NCBI RefSeq assembly: GCF_007830235.1
Contig: NZ_VLKI01000012.1
Span: 54,997 to 118,996, forward strand
Reading direction: 5' to 3'
Length of the DNA stretch: 64,000 bases
From: Cytobacillus oceanisediminis
GTDB lineage: Bacteria > Bacillota > Bacilli > Bacillales > Cytobacillaceae
A program made the position numbers and the translations under genes. The notes below the pieces were generated by a model that was not told the origin of the DNA, made no database searches, and saw only the letters and a list, made by a program, of their open reading frames with translations. Shown here piece by piece: positions 1-7,638 of this stretch; the stretch's first letter is position 1; each line of letters begins with the position of its first letter.

Positions 1-120
1 CGGGCACGATCGAAGCCCTTTCGTTCCCTTTCTCTTCCCTTTTCCCATTCAGCGGGCACGATCGAAGCCCTTTTGTTCCTCTTCTTTTCTCTTTTCCTCT
101 TCCATGGGTACGAATGGTAA
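1..120. repeat. 52-bp tandem repeat, cut by window edge
   Basis: Two close copies of a unit opening with CGGGCACGATCGAAGCCC begin at 1 and 53. A third, decayed copy (TGGGTACGAATGG) begins at 105, so the period is exactly 52 bp. Each unit ends in a pyrimidine-rich tail. The array continues off the left edge, so its full length is unknown. Confidence 0.7.
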
Positions 121-159
121 CGGTCCTCTCCATTACCACAGCCATTGGCTTATTAGGCG

Positions 160-201
160 TAAAAAAACGCCCGGCCTCAAACCCAGGCCGGGCGTTCTTC
201 C
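160..201. terminator. Intrinsic terminator
   Basis: CGCCCGGCCT and AGGCCGGGCG form a 10-bp GC-rich stem with a short loop. The seven-A run on the left becomes a U tract for minus-strand transcripts, so it most likely ends the small minus-strand gene at 202-327. Confidence 0.75.
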
Positions 202-327
202 CTATTGCGCTTTTGCATATTTATCGTCAATCTTCTTTTCAATCTTCTCAAGCTGACGGCGATCCTTCAAAAGCTCTTCTTTATTTTCTTTTATCATTTC
301 AAGCATTGATAACTTTTTCTTTTTCAT
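202..327 (-). CDS. FbpB-like small basic protein (41 aa)
   Basis: A 41-residue ORF starts at ATG 327 behind AAGGTGAG, seven bases upstream, and ends just before a strong terminator. The protein is highly charged and helical: a lysine-rich N-terminus is followed by MIKENKEELLKDRRQLEKIE. This resembles the Fur-regulated basic protein B family of B. subtilis, small proteins thought to assist the iron-sparing response. I see no convincing Fur box upstream, so iron regulation is an inference from the family only. The terminator, ribosome site and composition make a real gene likely; the family call is by eye. Confidence 0.6.
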   Translation of the reverse strand: MKKKKLSMLEMIKENKEELLKDRRQLEKIEKKIDDKYAKAQ

Positions 328-413
328 GTTTGCTCACCTTCTCTCATGATGTTTATATAACTCTAGGATGCCCTATCTTATTTTTTCGGCAAAATTCGGG
401 TGGTACCAGGTAC

Positions 414-1280
414 CTAAAACACGATCGTCTTATTCCCATGCACGATCACTCTGTCTTCGACGTGCCATTCCACTGCCTGGGCGAGGACTCGCCTTTCCAC
501 ATGGCGGCCGGCGATTTTGAGGTCCTGTGCAGTGTGGCGATGGTTGACGCGCTGCACATCCTGCTCGATGATCGGCCCTTCATCTAAGTCATTCGTTACA
601 TAATGGGCTGTAGCCCCAATCAGCTTGACTCCGCGGTTAAACGCCCTTGCATAAGGATTGGCTCCCACGAAGGCCGGCAGGAAACTGTGATGGATATTGA
701 TAATCTTGTTCGGATACTTGGAAATAAAGCTTGGCGAAAGAATTTGCATGTATCTCGCCAGAACAATGAAATCCACTTTCCCATCCAGCAGCTCCACCGC
801 CTTTTGCTCGGCTTCGGCTTTTGTATCAGGCGTAATCGGAATATGATAATAAGGAATCCCGTAGCCCTCCACAACTTCCTTCAAATCAGGGTGATTGCTG
901 ATCACCAAAGGAATATCCACCTCAAGCTCTTTTGACTTCCAGCGCCAGATCAGTTCGAGCAGGCAATGGTCCATTTTTGAAACAAAGATTGCCATCCGCT
1001 TGCGTTCTCCCTTGCCGCTAAGCTTCCACTCCATTGAGTATTCCTTGGCCATCTCTGGCAAGTCCTCTTTCAATTTCGGGAATGACTCATCAAAATCATT
1101 CATATCAAATTCAATCCGCATGAAAAAGATGCCTGCCAGCGGATCGGTCGTATGCTGGTCAAAATGGACAATATTCGCTTTATGCTCCAATAAGAAATTG
1201 GATACCGTTGAAATGATGCCCGGCCTTTCAGGACATGATATCAGCAATGTCGCCCGATTTGCATTAATATTTGTGTTCAT
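414..1280 (-). CDS. purU: Formyltetrahydrofolate deformylase PurU
   Basis: Hydrolyses 10-formyl-THF to formate and THF in the cytosol, balancing the one-carbon pool. The 288-residue protein has an N-terminal ACT domain (about residues 8-85, opening LLISCPERPGIIS) and a formyltransferase-fold catalytic domain with INIHHSFLPAF near residue 197. The start at 1280 is chosen because GGAGG lies eight bases upstream; an in-frame GTG at 1325 has no such site and falls inside the riboswitch expression platform. The length matches the family. The gene stands alone behind a tandem glycine riboswitch and its own promoter, so expression should track glycine. In E. coli, purU mutants are known to have a glycine-linked growth defect, which fits this wiring. 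Confidence 0.93.
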   Translation of the reverse strand: MNTNINANRATLLISCPERPGIISTVSNFLLEHKANIVHFDQHTTDPLAGIFFMRIEFDMNDFDESFPKLKEDLPEMAKEYSMEWKLSGKGERKRMAIFVSKMDHCLLELIWRWKSKELEVDIPLVISNHPDLKEVVEGYGIPYYHIPITPDTKAEAEQKAVELLDGKVDFIVLARYMQILSPSFISKYPNKIINIHHSFLPAFVGANPYARAFNRGVKLIGATAHYVTNDLDEGPIIEQDVQRVNHRHTAQDLKIAGRHVERRVLAQAVEWHVEDRVIVHGNKTIVF

Positions 1281-1326
1281 ATTGAGTTCCTCCATCCGCA
1301 TTTCTGGAAACAAACTGGTAACCATA

Positions 1327-1372
1327 TAAAAAGGACAGATAGGGGCAGTATCTTCCTCCCCCTTCTCTGTCC
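1327..1372 (-). terminator. Riboswitch-controlled terminator before purU
   Basis: On the minus strand GGACAGAGAAGGGG pairs with CCCCTATCTGTCC and is followed by a U run. The left arm is also the 3' end of the second glycine aptamer (CTCTCAGGTAAAAGGACAG), so aptamer folding and terminator folding compete. This predicts that glycine turns purU on. Confidence 0.8.
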
Positions 1373-1535
1373 TTTTACCTGAGAGTTTAACCCCTTTGGT
1401 GTCGCATTATTCATGCGCGCTCTCCAGAGATGCGTCCCGCTGCGGTTCTGTCTACCTGAGAGATTTGCTTCAAGGGTCATTTTTGAAGCTTGCTCCTTCG
1501 GTGGCATCATCGTTGCTCTCTCCCACAGCCGTCAT
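1373..1535 (-). promoter_or_regulatory. Tandem glycine riboswitch (gcvT motif)
   Basis: Two successive glycine aptamers are readable on the minus strand. The first runs from GGGAGAG through CCGAAGGAGCAA to CTCTCAGGTA; the second runs from CTGGAGAGCG through ACACCAAAGGGG to CTCTCAGGTAAAAGGACAG. These are the conserved blocks of the gcvT class. The element lies between the promoter at 1561-1589 and purU, and it is not upstream of the symporter gene at 1629-3020. Confidence 0.93.
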
Positions 1536-1560
1536 TCGCTCAATAATTTTTGTTATTTTC

Positions 1561-1589
1561 AGAATACTACGCTATTTTAATAATGTCAA
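1561..1589 (-). promoter_or_regulatory. SigA promoter for riboswitch-purU
   Basis: The minus strand carries TTGACA, a 17-bp spacer and TATTCT, about 25 bp before the first aptamer block. It is a near-consensus housekeeping promoter and separates purU from the upstream transporter operon. Confidence 0.8.
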
Positions 1590-1628
1590 TCAATCTGCAC
1601 TTCTTTCACAAAATTGCCACAAATTAAA

Positions 1629-3020
1629 TTAGTTTATTTTTCTTTCCAATACCTCGGGATCTGGACTGGGATCTTTCTTATAATAATTTGTAAAATAATC
1701 AACTGTAATATCTTTCACCTTTCCGCTCAAAAACAGAAGTGCAGTCATATTAGGGACAACAATAAGTGCCAGCATTATATCCAGCAGCGACCATACAAGC
1801 AGCAAGCTGCCAACCGAACCAAAAAGAACCGCACCGATAAAAATGTATCTGGACACAATGGAAGCTTTATAGCCAAATAGATATTCAGCCTGTTTTTCCC
1901 CTGCATAAACAACCATCAAAATCGTGGTAAAAGCAAAGATAAACACCGCTACGGTGATAATAAGGCCAGCAGGACCGCTGCCGAAGACTGATGCCATCGC
2001 CTGGGCTGTCATTCCGGCTGCAGCAGATGCCTCCACTGTTTGCCATACATCGGTTGAAAGAATCACAACGGCTGTAATCGTACATACCACGATCGTGTCG
2101 ACGAAGACTTCAAACACACCCCAGAACCCCTGTGATGCCGGATGTTTAATTTTTGCTCCGGCATGAAAAATGGCTGCACTCCCCATGCCCGCTTCATTGG
2201 AGTATACCCCTCTTGCTATACCCCAGCGAATCGCTGCTGCAACTGCCGCCCCGGCAAAACCACCTGCTGCTGAAATAGGGGTAAATGCATATTTAAAAAT
2301 CATATAAAATGCATTTGGAACGGCATCAATATGAAGAATAATAACGATTAACGAGGCTGCTAAATACAGGACAACCATTGAAGGCACGACTTTTTCTGCA
2401 AACTTGCCGATAGAAGTCAGCCCTCCAAACATTACGAGTACAATAAGGGCACTTACAACGATTCCAGTCACAATAGGCGGAATTTGAAAAGATCCGCTAA
2501 ATGCGCCTGCAAGTGAGTTCGATTGAACTGAAGTACTCGCAAACACCACAAGCAGCTGTATAACCGCAAACATGATAGCTGTTTTCTTCCAGCCCAAGCC
2601 TCTATCAATATAGTACATCGGCCCGCCTATATACTCTCCCTTTTTATTGGTCGTACGGTATTTTAAACCAAGGACAACCTCCGAATACTTCGTGGCCATT
2701 CCGATAATCGCAACCATCCACATCCAAAAGACAGCTCCGGGGCCGCCAAGCGCAATCGCAACCGGAACACCAATTATATTTGCTGCTCCGACAGTTGATG
2801 CTAGCGCACTGGAAACAGCCTGAAACGGAGTAACCGTCCCTTCACCATCACCTTTTTTAAACATGCTGCCGAACGTCAACTTCATAATATGAGGGAAATA
2901 CTTAAACTGAAAGAACCCCAGCTTAATCGTTAAAAAGATTCCCCCTCCTACCAGCAAGATCATTAAAGGCACGGTTGTAAACTCTGACACCCTCGCAACA
3001 AAATTCATAAAAGAATCCAT
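1629..3020 (-). CDS. AGCS-family sodium:alanine/glycine symporter
   Basis: A 463-residue polytopic membrane protein of the AlsT/AgcS type, which takes up alanine or glycine with sodium or protons. Family features are the N-terminal VGGGIFLTIKLGFFQ block, the loop with YIGGPMYYIDRGLG, and SNEAGMGSAAIFHAGA. It starts at ATG 3020 after GGGGGGC and lies 27 bp behind the YfcC-type carrier. It is the last gene of a four-gene operon reading from the sigma-54 promoter at 7468-7485. No strong terminator is visible after its stop, so some read-through toward purU is possible. Substrate preference within the family cannot be read from sequence; alanine and glycine are the usual ones. Confidence 0.88.
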   Translation of the reverse strand: MDSFMNFVARVSEFTTVPLMILLVGGGIFLTIKLGFFQFKYFPHIMKLTFGSMFKKGDGEGTVTPFQAVSSALASTVGAANIIGVPVAIALGGPGAVFWMWMVAIIGMATKYSEVVLGLKYRTTNKKGEYIGGPMYYIDRGLGWKKTAIMFAVIQLLVVFASTSVQSNSLAGAFSGSFQIPPIVTGIVVSALIVLVMFGGLTSIGKFAEKVVPSMVVLYLAASLIVIILHIDAVPNAFYMIFKYAFTPISAAGGFAGAAVAAAIRWGIARGVYSNEAGMGSAAIFHAGAKIKHPASQGFWGVFEVFVDTIVVCTITAVVILSTDVWQTVEASAAAGMTAQAMASVFGSGPAGLIITVAVFIFAFTTILMVVYAGEKQAEYLFGYKASIVSRYIFIGAVLFGSVGSLLLVWSLLDIMLALIVVPNMTALLFLSGKVKDITVDYFTNYYKKDPSPDPEVLERKIN

Positions 3021-3047
3021 ATATTGCCCCCCATTTTATTTATCTAT

Positions 3048-4490
3048 TTATTGAAGCCCTGCTCCCCAACTTATTAATTGAGCCGTCACCAGGAATAAAA
3101 TGCAAAGCACAATCCAAATACCCATTAAAGGCAAAATAAACTTAAGCCACTTACTATAGCCAACATGCGCCAGCGCCAGCGTAGCCATAAACGGGCCGGC
3201 TGTCGGGTATAGCACATTGGTAAAACCATCCCCAAATTGGAAGGCCAATACAGCCGTCTGGCGTGTAACTCCCAGCAAATCGGATATCCCTGTCATAATA
3301 GGCATCATAATCATGGCCTGCCCGCTTCCCGAGCCAACCAGGAAGTTAAATAAACCTTGAATACCTAGCATTCCCACAGCAGCTAATTCACCCGGCAGGG
3401 AACCTACCAGCCGGCTGATGCCGAAAACAATTGTATCCAGGATATTTCCGCTTTCAAGAATGATTGAGATGGATCTGGCGATACCGATTAACAATACGCC
3501 CAGAAGCATCATCTTAAACCCGTCATGGAAAACCTCCGCAATTCTGCTTGGAGTCATTCCGCAAATCAAGCCTATTGCAATTCCAAGAAAAGCATACCAT
3601 CCTCCAAGCTCAATAAAGTACCACTTCCACACAAACAATCCGTATAGCATGACAATAATGCCAAGCCCCAGCACAATGAATGCCAGTTTTTGGCGTTTAC
3701 TCGATTTTTCAGAGGAATCCTCAGTTTCCCTATCAATGAAACTTTGGTCCTTTCCATCTCCATATACATAGCTAAACTCAGGATTTCTTTGAATCTTCCG
3801 CGCATACCTCCATACGTAAGCTATACCAATTGTTGTCATAGTTGCAAAAATAGTTACCCGGTACAGCGCTCCTGAATAGAGCGGAAGTTCCGTGATCTGC
3901 TGGGCAATGCCAAGAGTAGCCGGCGCTGTTACGGCAGTGGCAAAGCCTGCTACTGTACTGACCAGGACAAGCGCACATCCTGTAAATCGGTCAAAGCCCA
4001 TTTTAATGACAAGTGGAACAATAATAGGAATATAAAGCAATGACATCTCCATGGCACCTGTGATATTTGTAAAAATAGCAATCGGGGTCATGAGTATAGG
4101 AACCACCAAAATGGTTCTGGACTGAAGCAGGGAAGCAATTTTTCGCACACCAAGAGGCAGCAGTCCTGATTTATCAAGTACCGCTACAAGCCCGCCCATC
4201 ATCAATCCTCCAAAGATAATGGCCCCGGCCTGCACCATCCCATTTGGGATTGCAAATATAAAGTCAAATAGTGTAAGGTTGACGTTATTTCCATACTCGA
4301 ATGTACCCGGAATGATGACCTTTGCACCTGTAGCGGTCTCTGCTCTTTGAAAAGAACCGCTTGGCACCAAATAAGTTGCCAGAAATCCAAGAGCCATCAT
4401 AATAAAAAGGATGACATACACATGGGGAAGCTGAAACTTTTTCTTGTTCTTTACCTTAACCTCACTGACTGGGCTAATGTTAACTTCCAT
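3048..4490 (-). CDS. YfcC-family transporter (DcuC/ArcD-like)
   Basis: A 480-residue membrane carrier of the YfcC family, related to C4-dicarboxylate (DcuC) and basic amino acid carriers. A hydrophilic N-terminus is followed by 12 or so hydrophobic stretches, with a charged loop around residues 225-260. The family blocks FTNITGAMEMSLLYIPIIVP and GSGSGQAMIMMPIM are present. The start at ATG 4490 follows GGAGG by six bases. It lies between an M20 amidohydrolase and an amino acid symporter. The pairing of a carrier with an M20 enzyme suggests import of an N-acyl or peptide-like substrate for hydrolysis, but the substrate is unknown. Confidence 0.82.
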   Translation of the reverse strand: MEVNISPVSEVKVKNKKKFQLPHVYVILFIMMALGFLATYLVPSGSFQRAETATGAKVIIPGTFEYGNNVNLTLFDFIFAIPNGMVQAGAIIFGGLMMGGLVAVLDKSGLLPLGVRKIASLLQSRTILVVPILMTPIAIFTNITGAMEMSLLYIPIIVPLVIKMGFDRFTGCALVLVSTVAGFATAVTAPATLGIAQQITELPLYSGALYRVTIFATMTTIGIAYVWRYARKIQRNPEFSYVYGDGKDQSFIDRETEDSSEKSSKRQKLAFIVLGLGIIVMLYGLFVWKWYFIELGGWYAFLGIAIGLICGMTPSRIAEVFHDGFKMMLLGVLLIGIARSISIILESGNILDTIVFGISRLVGSLPGELAAVGMLGIQGLFNFLVGSGSGQAMIMMPIMTGISDLLGVTRQTAVLAFQFGDGFTNVLYPTAGPFMATLALAHVGYSKWLKFILPLMGIWIVLCILFLVTAQLISWGAGLQ

Positions 4491-4566
4491 ACAAGACCTC
4501 CTATTTTCACCTTAATGCTTGAATATATTTACATAATTTTCAGATTATTATCTTCACAACACCCTC

Positions 4567-4592
4567 TCAGGCTGTAAAGAAAAACAGCCTGA
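4567..4592. other. Intercistronic hairpin without U tract
   Basis: TCAGGCTG and CAGCCTGA form an eight-bp stem between the M20 and YfcC genes. No U run follows on either strand, so it looks like a processing or stability hairpin inside the operon rather than a terminator. Confidence 0.4.
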
Positions 4593-4599
4593 AAGGTCC

Positions 4600-5775
4600 C
4601 TATTTCAAATAGTTAAAAACAGCATTTACAAACATGTTAACGCCATATTCCAATGAGTCTTCATCAATGTCAAACTTCGGATGATGATGAGGAAAGACAA
4701 TCCCTTTGTCTTCATTCCTTGTACCTATCATAAAAAAGGCACCAGGTGCTTTTTGCTGGTATGCTGAAAAATCTTCAGCCCCCATTTTAGGCTTCGGAAA
4801 GTCCAGCCCTTCCTCCCCGTATAATTCACGGGCTGTGTCTTCAATTATCTTTGTCACTTCCTCATCATTTACAACAGGCAAATAGCCGCAGATATATTTA
4901 AGGTCATAATCAGCACCGTGCGCTTCCGTTACACCTTTCACTACTCTTTCTACAAGATCCGGCATGATTTCACGATACTTCACATCAAAGCTTCGAACGG
5001 TCCCTGTAATTTCTACCGAGTTGGCGATGACGTTCCCTGCTTCCCCGCCGACAAACTTGCCAATCGAAAGAACAACCTGATCCAGTGGATCTGTATTCCG
5101 GGCTACCACATGCTGAAGATTCGTGACAACCTGAGCCCCAATCGCAATGCTGTCGATCGTTTCATGGGGCATTCCCCCATGTCCGCCCTTTCCTTTGACC
5201 GTTATCCAGAAAGCGTGAGTAGAGGCCATCATCGGACCATAAACCACACCAATTTTCCCCACATCAAGGTCAGACATCAAATGCGCTCCTATGACCATAT
5301 TCACGCCATCCATCACCCCGGCATCGACCATTTCCTGGGCACCGCCAGGAAAATGCTCCTCTGCATGCTGGAAAAAGAAACGTACTTCCCCTTTAATGTC
5401 TTCCTTCACTTCGGAGAGAATTTTTGCAGCCCCGAGAAGCATGGCTGTATGTCCATCATGTCCGCAGGCATGCATCACTCCAGGGTTCTTCGATTTGAAT
5501 TCTATATCGGTTTCCTCCTGGATCGGCAATGCATCCATGTCAGCTCGAATAGCCAGTATCTTACCGGGCTGCGATCCAACCAGCCGGGCCATCACACTAT
5601 ACTTTGTCGGACGGCTGACCTCAAGATTTCCAAAAGATAATAATGTTTCATAAACAAATTTTGAAGTCTTTTCCTCATGATAAGAAAGCTCCGGATTTTG
5701 ATGCAGATGCCGCCGCCAATTAATAACTTCTTCTCTGACATTTTCTATTGCAGGATTTAAAGTTGAATTAGCCAA
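4600..5775 (-). CDS. M20-family amidohydrolase
   Basis: A 391-residue metal-dependent amidohydrolase of the M20D type (N-acyl-amino acid, hippurate and IAA-amino acid hydrolases). Metal-binding blocks are HACGHDGHTAML near residue 105 and QHAEEHFPGGAQEM near 137, with the lid domain GKGGHGGMPHETIDS and the C-terminal MGAEDFSAY. The start is taken as TTG 5775 because AGGAGGT precedes it by six bases; the longer reading frame would run into the upstream gene without a ribosome site. It lies 28 bp downstream of another amidohydrolase and upstream of a carrier, in one operon. Likely role: releasing a free amino acid from an imported N-acylated compound. The exact substrate is not predictable. Confidence 0.88.
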   Translation of the reverse strand: MANSTLNPAIENVREEVINWRRHLHQNPELSYHEEKTSKFVYETLLSFGNLEVSRPTKYSVMARLVGSQPGKILAIRADMDALPIQEETDIEFKSKNPGVMHACGHDGHTAMLLGAAKILSEVKEDIKGEVRFFFQHAEEHFPGGAQEMVDAGVMDGVNMVIGAHLMSDLDVGKIGVVYGPMMASTHAFWITVKGKGGHGGMPHETIDSIAIGAQVVTNLQHVVARNTDPLDQVVLSIGKFVGGEAGNVIANSVEITGTVRSFDVKYREIMPDLVERVVKGVTEAHGADYDLKYICGYLPVVNDEEVTKIIEDTARELYGEEGLDFPKPKMGAEDFSAYQQKAPGAFFMIGTRNEDKGIVFPHHHPKFDIDEDSLEYGVNMFVNAVFNYLK

Positions 5776-5803
5776 ATCTATACCTCCTGGAAGATTGTGT
5801 TTT

Positions 5804-7426
5804 TTATAATTTCTCCGAGACTGCTTCTTTCTCAAAAACCAGTTCCCCGCCAAGATACGTTCTCTCAACCGTCACCTCACCGATGTCCTCAGGACTAATA
5901 GCCAGAATGTCGCGGTCCAGCACAATGAAATCAGCATAATAATCTTCAGCTAATTGCCCGACGCCTGGAATCCGAGTAATCTTCTGGGCCTCACGTGTAT
6001 ACAATTCAATCGCTGTCTCCACATCAACCCGTTCTTCCTGGCCTGTGTCTGTACCATCATAAGCCACTCGTGTTACAGCGGATTGAATGCCGATAAATGG
6101 ATTGACCGGATCAGCCCAGGCTGTCGCAGGCGCATCTGAGGAAAGGGCAGTCAGAATTCCGGACTCCAGCATCGTTTTAACAGGATAATTCCTCTTCGTT
6201 CTTTCCGCTCCCAGATTTTTTATATAGCTTTCAATCTCGGCAAAAAGGAATACCGTCTGCGGAACAAACGCAATTCCCGCTTCCGCTGCGCGTCTCAGGG
6301 CTTTATCGGTGGGCATGGCAGCATGCTCAATCCGGATGGATGGTAAATCCTGAAGCCACCCCTTCCTGCCATGGAATGAATCCACGATTAAGTCAATCGC
6401 CTGTTCACCCATCGCGTGAATAGCCAGCTGGACGCCATTCCTTTCAGCCATTTCCGCTCCTGCCAAAAGCTCTTCCCTCGTTGTCATCTGAATGCCGGAA
6501 TTTTCTTTTCTTCCCAAAAATGGCGGGTTGACCCACGCCGTTTGCCCGGAAACACTGCCGTCAGCAAACATTTTCATTCCACCTATAAAAATCTGGTTTT
6601 CTCGATCAAGGGAAGTTTTAGTAAAGGCATGCTCTTCCTCCAGATCCTCCTTCACATAATAAAGAACTGACCTCTGTTTAAGCCCTCTTCCGGCTGCTTC
6701 ATTGTACAAATCGATATATTCAAAGGTTTCCTTCCTTGCCAGCAGATCTGTTATGCCCGTAATCCCATGAGAAAGCAGGAACGGACTGAGCTCTGCAAGA
6801 ATATTTACATTATCCTCAAGCGTTTGGACAGGCATAGCCTTAAAAACTAGATTTCTCGCATTCTCCCTCAAAATGCCCGTCGGTACTCCCTCTTCATCCC
6901 GGTCTATTTCTCCTCCAAACGGATTTGGCGTATCCCTCGTAATCCCGGCTAATTCCAGCGCAATGCTGTTCACTGAAACAATATGGCCGCAAGTACGGGT
7001 TACAACAACCGGAACCTCCAGTGTTGCCCTGTCAAGATCCCAGCGCGTTGGTGTTCGCCCTTCTTCCAGTTTTCCTTCATCATATCCCCAGGCCTCAACC
7101 CATTTATCTTTCCCCTCTGTTTCAACCTGCTTTTTGATTTCAGCAATTAAATCTTCTATCGAATACACAACAGGAGGTGTGCATGGGATTTGCTTTGCTG
7201 CATTCGCCAAATACAAAGGGTGCAAGTGGGCATCAATTAAGCCTGGAAGCACTCTTTTTCCCTGCAGGTCAATTTGATCGCCGTCTATTTCTGGCATTTC
7301 TTCCTTTTCGCCGACCGCTATGATTTTGCCATCCAATACTGCCATCGCGCTTGCATAAGGCTGTTCCGGATTAGCAGTTAAAATTTTTCCGTTGAAGTAG
7401 ATAGATCCTTTAGTCATCATCATCAC
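5804..7426 (-). CDS. Metal-dependent amidohydrolase (YtcJ-like)
   Basis: A 540-residue amidohydrolase-superfamily protein of the YtcJ/amidohydrolase 3 type. The N-terminal small beta domain (IYFNGKILTA) precedes the metal motif DAHLHP near residue 65. Further expected blocks are GGMKMFADGSVSGQTAW, the His-containing AIHAMGEQAID, RIEHAAMPT and SSDAPA. It starts at one of four adjacent ATG codons; 7426 is used, with AAAGGA about 10 bases upstream. As first gene of the operon it begins about 30 bp after the predicted sigma-54 transcription start. Members hydrolyse amide or cyclic amide bonds, but the substrate is unknown. Its partner genes point to catabolism of a nitrogen-containing compound. 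Confidence 0.85.
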   Translation of the reverse strand: MMMMTKGSIYFNGKILTANPEQPYASAMAVLDGKIIAVGEKEEMPEIDGDQIDLQGKRVLPGLIDAHLHPLYLANAAKQIPCTPPVVYSIEDLIAEIKKQVETEGKDKWVEAWGYDEGKLEEGRTPTRWDLDRATLEVPVVVTRTCGHIVSVNSIALELAGITRDTPNPFGGEIDRDEEGVPTGILRENARNLVFKAMPVQTLEDNVNILAELSPFLLSHGITGITDLLARKETFEYIDLYNEAAGRGLKQRSVLYYVKEDLEEEHAFTKTSLDRENQIFIGGMKMFADGSVSGQTAWVNPPFLGRKENSGIQMTTREELLAGAEMAERNGVQLAIHAMGEQAIDLIVDSFHGRKGWLQDLPSIRIEHAAMPTDKALRRAAEAGIAFVPQTVFLFAEIESYIKNLGAERTKRNYPVKTMLESGILTALSSDAPATAWADPVNPFIGIQSAVTRVAYDGTDTGQEERVDVETAIELYTREAQKITRIPGVGQLAEDYYADFIVLDRDILAISPEDIGEVTVERTYLGGELVFEKEAVSEKL

Positions 7427-7467
7427 CGTTTTCCTTTCGCCAACAATATTTCTGCTTTTCTAAATAG

Positions 7468-7485
7468 ATGCAAGTTGTATGCCAA
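7468..7485 (-). promoter_or_regulatory. Sigma-54 (-24/-12) promoter
   Basis: The minus strand reads TTGGCATACAACTTGCAT. GG and GC are separated by exactly 10 bases, and the flanks match the TTGGCAC-N5-TTGCA consensus with one change. It sits 42 bp upstream of the first gene of the amidohydrolase operon and downstream of a gene for a sigma-54 activator, which makes chance occurrence unlikely. Confidence 0.88.
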
Positions 7486-7572
7486 CTTTTTAAATTTATT
7501 TAAACACCAAGCTCCTAATCGCCCGTACCCCAGGAATGAAAAGGTTTCAAAAATGTAATTAAGTGAATATTA

Positions 7573-7590
7573 GGTGAATGGTTATTTACC
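7573..7590. promoter_or_regulatory. Candidate activator-binding site (UAS)
   Basis: GGTGAATGGTTATTTACC is an inverted repeat with 7-bp arms and one mismatch, about 90-105 bp upstream of the sigma-54 promoter. A half-site (AGTGAAT) lies just next to it at about 7562. The position is right for an enhancer site of the adjacent activator, but binding is inferred. Confidence 0.4.
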
Positions 7591-7601
7591 AAAAACAAAA
7601 A

Positions 7602-7625
7602 GAGGGTGAAAATTTTCACCCCCTC
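7602..7625 (-). terminator. Terminator of sigma-54 activator gene
   Basis: GAGGGTGAAAATTTTCACCC is a near-perfect hairpin 14 bp after the activator stop codon, followed on the minus strand by CTCTTTTTGTTTTT. Confidence 0.85.
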
Positions 7626-7638
7626 CGTAAAAATATTT

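Noticed and set aside
396..413. GGGTGGTACC resembling the T-box sequence
   Set aside because: It lies at the 3' side of purU with no tRNA-related gene downstream on the plus strand and no T-box stem; it looks like the short GGTACC inverted repeat often seen in bacilli.
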